A stretch of DNA of 47,970 nt from Okeania sp. SIO2B3 (lineage in GTDB: Bacteria; Cyanobacteriota; Cyanobacteriia; Cyanobacteriales; Microcoleaceae): contig NZ_JAAHGH010000051.1 of assembly GCF_010672525.1 (NCBI RefSeq), forward strand, positions 1 through 47,970, given 5' to 3'. Below are positions 8,733 to 16,714 of this stretch, in pieces. A model generated the notes under the pieces. It made no database searches. It was given only the letters and a program-made list of their open reading frames with translations, and was not told the DNA's origin. Numbering within the stretch: position 1 is the first letter of the stretch; the number at the start of each line of letters is the position of its first letter. The translations under genes and the position numbers were made by a program.

Positions 8733-8945
8733 TAGCGATCGTTAAAGTAGCGATACGGCTGATGCTACGCTCTGCGATCGCATCCACAAAAAAATCTCTC
8801 AAATTCAGCCTCTAGATTGTTTTTTACATTTACCTAAAGAATCTAGAAGATTTACACCGTCTAGCAATAATGCTTGATTTGATTTAAACTTAGTTCAGGC
8901 TGTGAGATAATATTTCTAATTATAGAAATAACTTGGAGATTTAAT

Positions 8946-9113
8946 ATGGTGCAAGGTAATATATGGATTCCAATTGCAGTCGTTGTAGTAGGCTTTGTTG
9001 CTGCTGTTACTATCGGTTCAATTGCTTGGTATAATTCTAAGCGTCCTCCTGGTTGGGAAGATGCACAACGTCCTGACTATGTTCCTAAAGTTAGTGACGA
9101 TAAAGATAGCTAG
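8946..9113 (+). CDS. Small single-helix membrane protein, Psb35-like
   Basis: A 55-residue open frame starts at an ATG preceded by GGAG at a good spacing. One transmembrane helix (IPIAVVVVGFVAAVTIGSIA) is followed by a cytoplasmic/stromal-side tail containing SKRPPGWEDAQRPDYVPK. The size, single helix and Arg/Pro/Trp tail fit the small cyanobacterial protein Psb35 (Ssl2148 type), a photosystem II assembly factor; I assign this from memory of the family and not from an alignment. The even codon use and clear ribosome site make it a real gene. A hairpin with a T tract follows. Confidence 0.65.
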   Translation: MVQGNIWIPIAVVVVGFVAAVTIGSIAWYNSKRPPGWEDAQRPDYVPKVSDDKDS

Positions 9114-9127
9114 AAGCACAAAAATTT

Positions 9128-9425
9128 ACCGAAAAATTTGGTTTAAAGCCTCGCCCTTGTAGGGCGACTTTTTATCTTAGCATGCAAGTGAATTGAATAT
9201 ATGATAAAGTGTTATTAGTTGCCCGGAGAAACTCGGAAACTCGTGCGCGGACGTGGAGGGAAGCGTAACCCAACCCCATCTCCTCCCGGGAGGGGAGCAA
9301 GAGGGGGTGGGTGCAGCACTCTTTGTTAGCGGACCTATGCATCATCAAAGCGTCAACCCGCCGAGGAACTAAGGTTCGGTTTTGTTTCTCTGTGCCTTTA
9401 GGTTAGAGAGGATGTCAATGAAGAT
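9128..9425 (+). mobile_element. Internally deleted IS200/IS605 element (both ends, no tnpB)
   Basis: The left part matches 9803-9850 (ACCGAAAAAT...AGCCTCGCCCTT hairpin). From about 9230 the sequence matches the right ends of the TnpB elements at 11020-11163 and 21550-21702: GGACGTGGAGG, AGCGTAA, GTCAACCCGCCGA and the terminal GAGGATGTCAA. Everything in between is missing. A small C/G-rich palindrome (CTCCTCCCGGGAGGGGAG) has been added inside the right end. This is a non-autonomous derivative that still carries the putative guide-RNA region. Confidence 0.65.
9149..9178 (+). terminator. Hairpin with T tract after the Psb35-like gene (or IS left-end hairpin)
   Basis: TCGCCCT-TGT-AGGGCGA forms a perfect 7-bp stem followed by CTTTTT, a textbook Rho-independent terminator shape. 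The same sequence with one loop change is found at about 9825, upstream of the broken tnpB. It may therefore belong to the left end of an IS200/IS605 element that landed here. Both roles may hold at once. Confidence 0.5.
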
Positions 9426-9576
9426 TAGAAGCTACTGTGACTTAACTACACAGAGGCATTAACTTTCTGTGTAGGTTTCTGATGTTTTTTAAAGCACGAC
9501 AAATCCTGAACCAGTTATTTAGTGTCAACTTCTGGCACGTTTGCTGGATATATATAATATTGGTAGGTATATTTTA

Positions 9577-9720
9577 GTGACGTTCTCCTACATCATAATC
9601 TTTGATTTGATGTAGGCTTCCCAACCTTACAGATAGGGCTTTCTGTTTTGCTGGCGCAACGCTGCGCGTTACATGTCGCGGAGCGAAACACAGGGAGCGC
9701 AACCACTTAACCCTCTAAAG
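9577..9720 (-). mobile_element. Right-end remnant of a subfamily-1 TnpB element, minus strand
   Basis: Read on the minus strand the block runs GGGAAGCCTACATC ... GATGTAGGAGAACGTCAC, the same plan as the right end at 5180-5215 (GAAGCCCACACT ... AGTGTGGGAGTATGTCAC). The stem bases have changed in compensating fashion. No tnpB is attached. A GC-rich small palindrome (GGCGCAACGCTGCGCG) lies within it. Confidence 0.5.
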
Positions 9721-9802
9721 ACACCAGACGATGAGACCCACCGCCTTTTTGTACTAAACAATTCTGTACTCCAGAAAGTTCCCTTAAGAGTTTTACCTTT
9801 TC

Positions 9803-11163
9803 ACCGAAAAATGGGGTTTGAAGCCTCGCCCTTCTAGGGCGACTTTTAAATTGGTTTTTCTTCAACAACTATGTTATCATATTGTTAGTTTAAAGTCATA
9901 CTATGAAAGCTAGATTTAAGTACCGTATATATCCAACACCGGGACAAAAATACCGATTAGCAAAGCTATTTGGTTGTGTCCGTGTAGTCTAGAATGATAG
10001 TCTAGCTTGCTGTCAAGAAAAATACAAATTAGGAGAGAAGAAACCTGCTAACTCTGAACTACAAAAACAGTTTATTACTCAAGCTAAAAAGGCGGAGGAT
10101 AGAGAATGGTTATCAGAGGTTTCAGTTGTACCATTACAGCAATCATTGAATGATTTAAACCAAGCTTATCAAAACTTTTTCAGTTCTACAAAAGGCCAGA
10201 GAAAAGGCCAAGCCATAAAACCTCCCAAATTTAAAACCAGGAAATCAAAACAGACTGCCAGGTTTACCTTGAGAGGGTTTAAAGTACACCAAGATAAAGT
10301 TTATTTAGCTAAGATTGGAAAGCTGAAAGTAGCCTGCTATGCGAAAACTACCCAGTGAGCCTAGCTCAGTAACAGTTATTAAAGATTCAGCTAATAGATA
10401 CTTTCTTAGTTTTGTCGTAGAAAGACAACCAGAAACTTTACCAAAAACTGATAATTCTGTAGGCATAGATTTAGGTATTAAAACCTTTGCAACATTCAGC
10501 AATGGTACAAAGATTGATGCACCAAAACCGTTGAAAAAACGGATTAAGAAGTTAAGAAAGTTAAGTAAGTCATTATCTAATAAAACCAAAGGGTCTAAAA
10601 GGTATGAAAAAGCACGGGCTAGAGTTGCTAAGTTTCATGGTAAATTAAAAGATACAAGGACAGATTTTCTACATAAATTATCTACTAAAATAATTCGTGA
10701 AAACCAAACAGTTGTTTTAGAGGATTTGAATGTTTCTGGCATGGTAAAAAACCGCAAATTATCCAGAGCTATATCTGATTTAGGTTGGCGACAATTTAGA
10801 ACTTTCTTAGAAGGAAAAGCAGAAAAGTATGGTCGTGATTTGAGAGTAATTAGTCGTTGGGAGGCGACGACTCAAAAATGTTCATGTTGTGGTTTTCGTG
10901 GAGGCAAATTAGACCTTCAAGTGCGAGAATGGGAATGCCTTAATTGTGGTGCCAAACACGACAGAGACGAGAATGCAGCAATAAATATATTAGTCGCGGG
11001 CGGGCAGTCCGAGACATTAAACGGACGTGGAGGCAAGCATAAGACTAGCGCATCTGGTAGCAGCAGCCTGTGTTAGCGGAGCTTTGCGCCAGCAAAACGT
11101 CAACCCACCGAAGAGCTACGGTTCAGTAAGAATCTCCGCGCCTTCAGGCCGGAGAGGATGTCA
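9803..11163 (+). mobile_element. IS200/IS605 (IS1341-like) element carrying the broken tnpB
   Basis: The left end contains the TCGCCCT-TCT-AGGGCGA hairpin. The body is the tnpB pseudogene. The right end contains ACGTCAACCCACCGAAGAGC, a TCTCCG/CGGAGA hairpin and terminal GAGGATGTCAA. No tnpA is present. It lies directly downstream of two other IS remnants, so 9.1-11.2 kb is an insertion hotspot. Confidence 0.7.
9903..11076 (+). pseudogene. tnpB: tnpB pseudogene (subfamily 2)
   Basis: This is a decayed copy of the intact gene at 20442. The start MKARFKYR is kept, but codon Trp31 has become TAG (GTC TAG AAT for GTT TGG AAT in the intact copy). A +1 net change around 10330-10365 then shifts the frame, so the C-terminal 240 residues sit in another frame. 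The nuclease motifs (GIDLGIKTF, LEDLNVSGM, CSCCG ... CLNCG, DRDENAAINI) all survive. The short insert at the frameshift (TGCTATGCGAAAAC) looks like the small dispersed palindromes found elsewhere in the window. The right end runs on to about 11163. Confidence 0.9.
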
Positions 11164-11319
11164 ACGGTTGAGGACGAACTTCTGAATTGAACTCCATACT
11201 CGCTATTTGTTTTCATAGTTTTCTCAGGTGCGTACTACCGCTACTCCTGATACAATCAAAATAACACAAAAAAGCACACAATGCAAGAAATAAGTGGACG
11301 CTGCGCGGTTTATTTGTTG

Positions 11320-11372
11320 GTCGGCAATTCCCCTCCCGTTAACATTTGTATAAAGGGAGACCACTTGCCGAC
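11320..11372. other. Long imperfect hairpin
   Basis: GTCGGCAA at 11320-11327 pairs with TTGCCGAC at 11365-11372, and an inner CTCCC pairs with GGGAG. It lies 67 bp past the stop of the minus-strand DUF2993 gene and could act as its terminator or be a dispersed palindrome. There is no clear T tract on either strand. Confidence 0.35.
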
Positions 11373-11438
11373 ATCAAAGTTGGCGATTGAGATTTAAAAG
11401 ACACTGACTATAGAACAATATTCTAGAAAGATTAACAA

Positions 11439-12200
11439 CTATTTATTCTTCATCCCACTAGGAAACTGGTTAATCTTAGCTATACCATAGAATGTAATAT
11501 CATCTCTTCCTACCCGTAGTCGATCTACTCTTAATTGAGTATTTTCTAAGGCAAATTTATCTAGGTCTAGTAAATTATTTACATGGTCTATTAGAGATTT
11601 ACCTAAATCTACTGACTCTTGATTACCATCATATTTAACATTGACAAATTTGATTTTACGTCTATCTTCCACTTCAACGTTAGCAGTTAAATCAACTTCT
11701 ATAGGTTGATTTGGATTTCCTACACCGATTTGAGTTTTAAGTCTGAGGGCTCGATCTTCAGTGATAATCATTTGAGTATTTTGGAAGTGTAGGGGTTGTC
11801 CCTGATATTTGAGCCTTTGGAGTTTCTCTACCACAAATGGTGTATTGAAAGAAGTGGTCAAGTCAGACTCAGTTAATACAGTCCTCATAGTGGCCTGGAT
11901 CGGCTGCCTTAATTTGACCTTACCAGTAAAAATTGCACTAAAGTCTATTGAGACAGCTTGCAGGTAAAGCTCCATAACTTCAATCCGAAGGCCATTGTAC
12001 ATCCGCATTCCTTTGCCAATGAAATCAAACCCATCCAGACTACCCTGTAAAAGTTTGGCCACTGGCTCGGCACGGACATTGGCTTCGACTTTATCAGAGC
12101 TTTTAAACAGAGCTGCTATTGCTGCTCCTGCTGCCTTGCTCACTAGGCGATCGCCACTTTGATTTTGCATTGGTACATTGGTAAACAACGCAGTCACCAT
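11439..12200 (-). CDS. DUF2993 (LmeA-like) lipid-binding family protein
   Basis: The protein has 253 residues. After ~25 residues it shows the alternating hydrophobic beta pattern of DUF2993 proteins (AEPVAKLLQGSLDGFDFIGK, then LRIEVMELYLQAVSIDFSAI, then QPIQATMRTVLTESDLTTSF). DUF2993 proteins are common in cyanobacteria and are related to the mycobacterial phospholipid-binding protein LmeA. The molecular job in cyanobacteria is unknown. There is no clear signal peptide, which suggests a cytoplasmic or membrane-peripheral location. It is followed on the same strand by nothing closely spaced, and a strong hairpin (12370-12412) separates it from the upstream pentapeptide gene. Confidence 0.85.
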   Translation of the reverse strand: MVTALFTNVPMQNQSGDRLVSKAAGAAIAALFKSSDKVEANVRAEPVAKLLQGSLDGFDFIGKGMRMYNGLRIEVMELYLQAVSIDFSAIFTGKVKLRQPIQATMRTVLTESDLTTSFNTPFVVEKLQRLKYQGQPLHFQNTQMIITEDRALRLKTQIGVGNPNQPIEVDLTANVEVEDRRKIKFVNVKYDGNQESVDLGKSLIDHVNNLLDLDKFALENTQLRVDRLRVGRDDITFYGIAKINQFPSGMKNK

Positions 12201-12369
12201 AATTTTTCAATGTTTGCCTTCATTGATATCCTAACAGTTTGATAAAGAATTGTAAAGTTTACTTGTACTTATGTACTTAATAAGCATTACTTTGCATCTA
12301 CTTATCAATTTCAGAGAAGACATAGCCTAGTGCCGCTACGCGGAAGTTAAAAGTCAAAAGTCATGCATC

Positions 12370-12412
12370 GAGTGCGTAATTCTGAGGGGACCTCAGAATG
12401 TAAGACGCACTC
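12370..12412 (-). other. Strong two-part hairpin between minus-strand genes
   Basis: GAGTGCGT pairs with ACGCACTC, and inside it TTCTGAGG pairs with CCTCAGAA around a GGA loop. The two stems are perfect 8-mers. It lies ~95 bp past the pentapeptide gene stop and 170 bp before the DUF2993 start. It may end one transcript or regulate the next. Confidence 0.45.
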
Positions 12413-12506
12413 AAGACAGTCAATCATTTTTGATTTGTAATTGTTTTAGGATTTTGTAACTGGTCAGTTATTTCCGTCATCCTGCACTAGGCAAATTTTT
12501 TAGCAA

Positions 12507-13118
12507 TTAATTGACTGAATCAAGGGGTGTACCTTGCAGACAAGCATCCGTGAGTATAGCTCCATTGAAGTCAGCGCGATCGACAATAGCACAGAGCAAA
12601 TTAGCCCGTTGTAAATTTGTGCCCCGGAGTATGGCCCCAGTAAAATTAGCTTCTTCTAAATCTGCTTGGGATAAATCTGCACCAGCTAAATTAGCACTAC
12701 TAAATTCTGCTTGAAATAGAATAGTTCTAGTGAAGTTCACACCTCGTAGGTCCGCCCCACGAAAATCAGCCCCACTCAAGTCCAAATTATTCAATACAGC
12801 CCCATTTAAGAAAGCACCTGCAAAGCTAGCTCCTCTAACTTGGGCATCCATAAAAATAGCACCCCGTAGATCAGCATTACGAAAGTCTGCCTCTCTCAAA
12901 TCTGCACCAGTGAAGTCAGCTCCACGCAGGTTAGCTCTCAGAGTAGCTTTCTGTAGATTAGCCCCAACAAAATTAACTCCAACCAAGTTTGCTTGGTAGA
13001 AGTCTGCTTCTGAAAGCTGGGTTCCTGCTAAATCTACACCAGGGAGATGAGCGCTTGCTAAAAGTTTAATTTTGCCAACTCGAATGGCCGAAATATCTAG
13101 GGACATTGATTGATTCAT
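12507..13118 (-). CDS. Pentapeptide-repeat protein
   Basis: This 203-residue protein is almost entirely tandem A(D/N)LXX pentapeptides from ~residue 25 on (for example ADFTGADLREADFRNADLRG), predicting a right-handed quadrilateral beta helix of ~30 coils. The first 20 residues (MNQSMSLDISAIRVGKIKLL) form a short non-repeat cap. There is no signal peptide. Functions in the family vary and most cyanobacterial members are unassigned; the shape can act as a scaffold. The open frames on the opposite strand are by-products of the repeat composition. Confidence 0.9.
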   Translation of the reverse strand: MNQSMSLDISAIRVGKIKLLASAHLPGVDLAGTQLSEADFYQANLVGVNFVGANLQKATLRANLRGADFTGADLREADFRNADLRGAIFMDAQVRGASFAGAFLNGAVLNNLDLSGADFRGADLRGVNFTRTILFQAEFSSANLAGADLSQADLEEANFTGAILRGTNLQRANLLCAIVDRADFNGAILTDACLQGTPLDSVN

Positions 13119-13161
13119 ATCTATTTAGGTGTTAGGTGTTAGGTGTTAGGTGTTAGGTCTT

Positions 13162-13392
13162 ATACCAATTCCTAAAATTAATGCTACACTTAGGTAGCAC
13201 TTCAATCATTAAGTAATTAACACAGGTAGAATGATTTTTTTGTTAATTTGAGTCAAGTTAATGTTAATTATTCTGATGTTTACTTCCCCTCCACGGTCGG
13301 GGTTAGGGGTGGGTTCACTCCCCCCTCCTGGGAGAGGTTAGGGGTGGGTCTCCTACTCAAGAAAATGTAGAAAAGTTTTTGAGGAATGGTAT
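13162..13392. mobile_element. MITE-like element, family B, copy 2
   Basis: It starts ATACCAATTCC and ends GAGGAATGGTAT, an inverted pair (ATACCATTCC on the other strand). It shares AAGTAATTAACACAGG, TTAATTATTCTGATGTTT and GTAGAAAAGTTTTTGAG with copy 1. A GGTTAGGGGTGGG repeat has been added in the middle. It sits upstream of the pentapeptide gene behind a GTTAGGT tandem run (13128-13155). Confidence 0.6.
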
Positions 13393-13400
13393 TAAGTGTT

Positions 13401-13566
13401 ATACCAAGGGTGAAAAAAGAATACTTTTGTGAGTAGAAACTTCAATTATTAAGTAATTAACACAGGCACAATGACATTTTTGATAATTAGCACACCAGTA
13501 GCGTATTAATTATTCTGATGTTTACTACTCCCCCACTCCCCTACTCAAGAAATAGAAAAACTCCTA
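13401..13566. mobile_element. MITE-like element, family B, copy 3
   Basis: It follows copy 2 directly and shares ATACCAA, TTCAATTATTAAGTAATTAA, TTAATTATTCTGATGTTTAC and CTACTCAAGAAA with it. The right end is worn. Two copies side by side suggest either repeated insertion or a tandem duplication that has since diverged. Confidence 0.5.
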
Positions 13567-13605
13567 CATCCACAGTTAAGAAAAGATCGAATATTCTTAA
13601 GGATA

Positions 13606-15006
13606 TTAATTTACAGATGTCTTTGATGTAACTACTTCCTCTAACCAAACGTTGGGCAGTTGAGTTGGTCTTTGAGGTAATTGCATCAGACCCATTTCAG
13701 TTAATCGAATGACGTTGCTGAGAGATTCTACAAGAATAGGCTCAAAATATGTGCCACTGTGATTGATACATTTTTCTAAAGCTTCTCCCAAACTAAGAGC
13801 TATTCGTTTACCTCGTGCTTGTATTAGCTCTTGAAAGTAAGAAATTAACCCCAAAATTCGAGATTCTATAGGTATTTCCTCTTCTCTGAGACCATCTGGT
13901 TTACCGCTACCATCCCAATATTCTAAATGATGAGCCACAATTTTAGTTACAGGTGCTAACTCTGGCATTGCTGTTAATAATTGAGATCCAAGTACGCTCC
14001 TTTCCTGCCAAAAAGTTAAAGTTGCATCATCTAATTCATCTGGTGTTTGAGTAAATACTTCGTTTGGTGCTGATGCTAACCCCACTCGAAACAATAATCC
14101 TGCTAACCGCAAACGTCGCAACTGCAAAGTAGGTAAATCTAACATTTGACCAAGAGTTTCAGATAAAGCTGCTACTTGCAAAGAGGCAATAGGGTTAGTC
14201 CGATCGCGTTCATCTACTTTCTGCGCCATTCGTAAAAAGGCTTGCAATTTATTAGCATTTAGGTTGCGACTAACTCGTAATGCTTGACCTTCCAACTCCC
14301 AAAGCTCCCTGGTTTGACGATTCATCGCAATCATCTGCTGTTGGGAAGTTTGCAGATAAGAAACTATTCGAGATACCACGTTAGTCATATCTGTAGGTGG
14401 TACATCTTTGATAGTTATAATTTCTTGATGTTGTTTTTGAATGGTGTCTGCTAAGGCAGGATCATAGGGGCGACATCTTTCTATGAGAATTTCTGCGGCT
14501 TTAGCTACTAAAGTTTTATCAAAAGTCCATAAACCGTAAAATTTTCTTTCTACATCTACAGTGGGTTGACCATTGAGTACATATTCATCTTCTGATAGTT
14601 CGTGGCAAAGTACCATAGCTCTGTAACTTGGAGCTAGGATAATTAGATTCCATTCATTAACTAAACTATCCGTGGTTTCTAAATTAACTAAAGAGACATT
14701 TTCTAGCTGACTTGTAGGATGTTTGGATAACCCACTATCTAGTACTGCACTAATAACAATGTGACGGCTAGATTGTGCTATTTCTTGATAACGATCTGCT
14801 TCTTGTAAATACCATTTCCCTTTTTGAAATGTTACCAAAACTAATGGTTTTTCTTCGGCATTTTTAGTGTTAGTTTGTAATATGTGGTCTTCTAAAGCAT
14901 GGCATAAAGCTACCAATGTATTTTTGAAATAAACTCCATAACTAGAGGGAAGTTTTCCTTCCGGACTAGCTTCTTTAAGTTGATTTAAAGTTGCTTCTAG
15001 ATTCAT
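13606..15006 (-). CDS. DICT sensory domain plus degenerate HD-GYP domain protein
   Basis: The protein has 466 residues. Residues ~1-190 match the DICT domain, found with diguanylate cyclases and two-component proteins. Residues ~255-440 have the HD-GYP fold: the segment HHLEYWDGSGKPDGLREEEI aligns with the usual HHE..DGSGYP box. However, the metal-binding HD of the HDxGK motif is replaced (LLFRVGLA), the first His is absent (ASLQVAAL), and the later Asp is missing (LISYFQEL). It is therefore unlikely to hydrolyse cyclic di-GMP and may bind it or a protein partner instead. It stands alone, with its own upstream region of ~170 bp shared with the divergent DUF3754 gene. Confidence 0.8.
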   Translation of the reverse strand: MNLEATLNQLKEASPEGKLPSSYGVYFKNTLVALCHALEDHILQTNTKNAEEKPLVLVTFQKGKWYLQEADRYQEIAQSSRHIVISAVLDSGLSKHPTSQLENVSLVNLETTDSLVNEWNLIILAPSYRAMVLCHELSEDEYVLNGQPTVDVERKFYGLWTFDKTLVAKAAEILIERCRPYDPALADTIQKQHQEIITIKDVPPTDMTNVVSRIVSYLQTSQQQMIAMNRQTRELWELEGQALRVSRNLNANKLQAFLRMAQKVDERDRTNPIASLQVAALSETLGQMLDLPTLQLRRLRLAGLLFRVGLASAPNEVFTQTPDELDDATLTFWQERSVLGSQLLTAMPELAPVTKIVAHHLEYWDGSGKPDGLREEEIPIESRILGLISYFQELIQARGKRIALSLGEALEKCINHSGTYFEPILVESLSNVIRLTEMGLMQLPQRPTQLPNVWLEEVVTSKTSVN

Positions 15007-15182
15007 TTTATTAAATGATGATTATTTTATATATTTGTATTTTATCTTTTAGGCACCTTGATTATTAAAGCAATCGCTTCTTTTATTTATACATACTATG
15101 ATGATTTTGTCAAGCATTATCGGGTTTTTATGGGTCTAAAAAAGTGGTAAAATATATCCGAATATAATAGAGGTATACAACT

Positions 15183-16520
15183 ATGACAGTTTATCAAGAC
15201 AGGGAAGCATTTATTCCTTATTCTAGAAAAGATATCATAGAACTTTGTATTCAAGATGGTAAGTTACCAGAAAGCTCTTTACAAAAGTTTAGAGATTTTT
15301 GTTCTATTCTCCTGGCTTATTATCATTTTAAATTACATAAAACACTGGAGATATTAAAGGAAAATTATGCTCCATTTAATCCAGATGCTAATACTAAATA
15401 TATTGGTTATCACTCTGAATCAGAACTAGCAATGATGAAAACTAAAGTTGTTCAGAGTTTTGAGAAAATTCTAGAGCAAGGAAATTTTTTTCCCATATCT
15501 CGGGCTAGTTTAGAACGTGCTTTTCAGGAAACTTCACTAATTGAACTGAAGACAGATATCAATTTTGATGACTTTGAAGAGATAATATGTTACTGTCGAG
15601 GAGATATATATAAGACAATAAAAGTTAAGAAATTTTTTTTCCGCAAAATTGAAAAGAAAATTGATATTTTTGAAAGGGTTGCTTTATTAATTAAGTGCCA
15701 AAATACAGAGGATACTGATAGTTCGGAAGATGATGGGGAAGAATCTCATCTGAGTTCTAAAAAAATCTATATTTCTCTCTATAAAAATATTCCTAAAAAT
15801 GATATAGAATTTCTATTTCCTAACGTAAAAGTTAGTATGACTTTGAAAGACCGTCTAATGTTAGTAGTACCTGCTATTGGTGCAGCAGTACCTATTGCTC
15901 TGAAAATTGTACCGCAACTTTTACTAATTATTGGTGTAATTGTTTTTTTAGCTTTTGGTCCGTCTTATGTAGAAAAATTAAACTTGAGAGCTAATCCGGA
16001 AGATGTGAGGAATATGACAGGAGTTTTATTAGCTTCATCATCTCTATTTATAACTTTAGGAGGATTTTGTTTCAAGCAGTATAGTAAATACAAAACTAAA
16101 CAGATTAAGTTTCAAAAACAGGTAACAGACACTTTATTTTTCAAGAATATTGCTAATAATGCAGGTGTATTTCAAACTTTAATTGATGATGCAGAAGAAG
16201 AAGAATGTAAGGAAATTATTTTAGTTTACTATCACTTATTGACAAGCAATACATATCTAACTCCAGAACAATTGGATAACAAAATTGAAGCCTGGATGGA
16301 GCAAAAATTTGATACAAAAATTGACTTTGATATCAAAGGACCATTGAATAATCTCGCAAAAATTCAGGGCAAAATTGTCAGAGATGATGAAGATGAGGAT
16401 GAGATTTCAGATATACCATTATTAACCTATGATGAAAATGGTTGTTGTCGAGTATTACCCTTAGATGATGCAAAACAATTAATAGATTATATCTGGGATA
16501 ATGCGTTTCATTATGCTTAA
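15183..16520 (+). CDS. TMEM143/DUF3754-family membrane protein
   Basis: The protein has 445 residues. The N-terminal half is soluble and starts MTVYQDREAFIPYSRKDIIE. From residue ~220 there is a long hydrophobic stretch (VVPAIGAAVPIALKIVPQLL then LLIIGVIVFLAFG) and a second helix at ~277-297 (MTGVLLASSSLFITLGGFCF), followed by a C-terminal soluble domain with an acidic EEEE/DEDEDE patch. This matches the DUF3754 family, which is shared with animal TMEM143; its function is unknown. GAGG lies 9 bases before the start, with AATATAAT upstream as a plausible -10. The NACHT gene follows 195 bp downstream on the same strand. Confidence 0.75.
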   Translation: MTVYQDREAFIPYSRKDIIELCIQDGKLPESSLQKFRDFCSILLAYYHFKLHKTLEILKENYAPFNPDANTKYIGYHSESELAMMKTKVVQSFEKILEQGNFFPISRASLERAFQETSLIELKTDINFDDFEEIICYCRGDIYKTIKVKKFFFRKIEKKIDIFERVALLIKCQNTEDTDSSEDDGEESHLSSKKIYISLYKNIPKNDIEFLFPNVKVSMTLKDRLMLVVPAIGAAVPIALKIVPQLLLIIGVIVFLAFGPSYVEKLNLRANPEDVRNMTGVLLASSSLFITLGGFCFKQYSKYKTKQIKFQKQVTDTLFFKNIANNAGVFQTLIDDAEEEECKEIILVYYHLLTSNTYLTPEQLDNKIEAWMEQKFDTKIDFDIKGPLNNLAKIQGKIVRDDEDEDEISDIPLLTYDENGCCRVLPLDDAKQLIDYIWDNAFHYA

Positions 16521-16714
16521 GGAAGTAAGTTTAATAATTAATAATTAATAATTAATAATTATAGCGCTGCGCGCAGGCAATAGGCAACAGGGAGAATAAA
16601 AAACTTATAATATAAGACTTTTAGCTATTGGACACCTCGTGCAATTTGTACATAAGCCAGCAGATATTGCTATAACTGAATTAGTAGTCTCTCATTTTTA
16701 TATAGAGGTAATTT

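Noticed and set aside
11281-11397. 38-codon plus-strand frame starting MQEISGRCAVY
   Set aside because: It spans the hairpin at 11320-11372, is short, lacks a ribosome site and matches no known family.
12511-12999. Plus-strand frames opposite the pentapeptide gene
   Set aside because: They mirror the pentapeptide repeat and have a biased Ser/Ala/Pro/Lys composition with no ribosome site.
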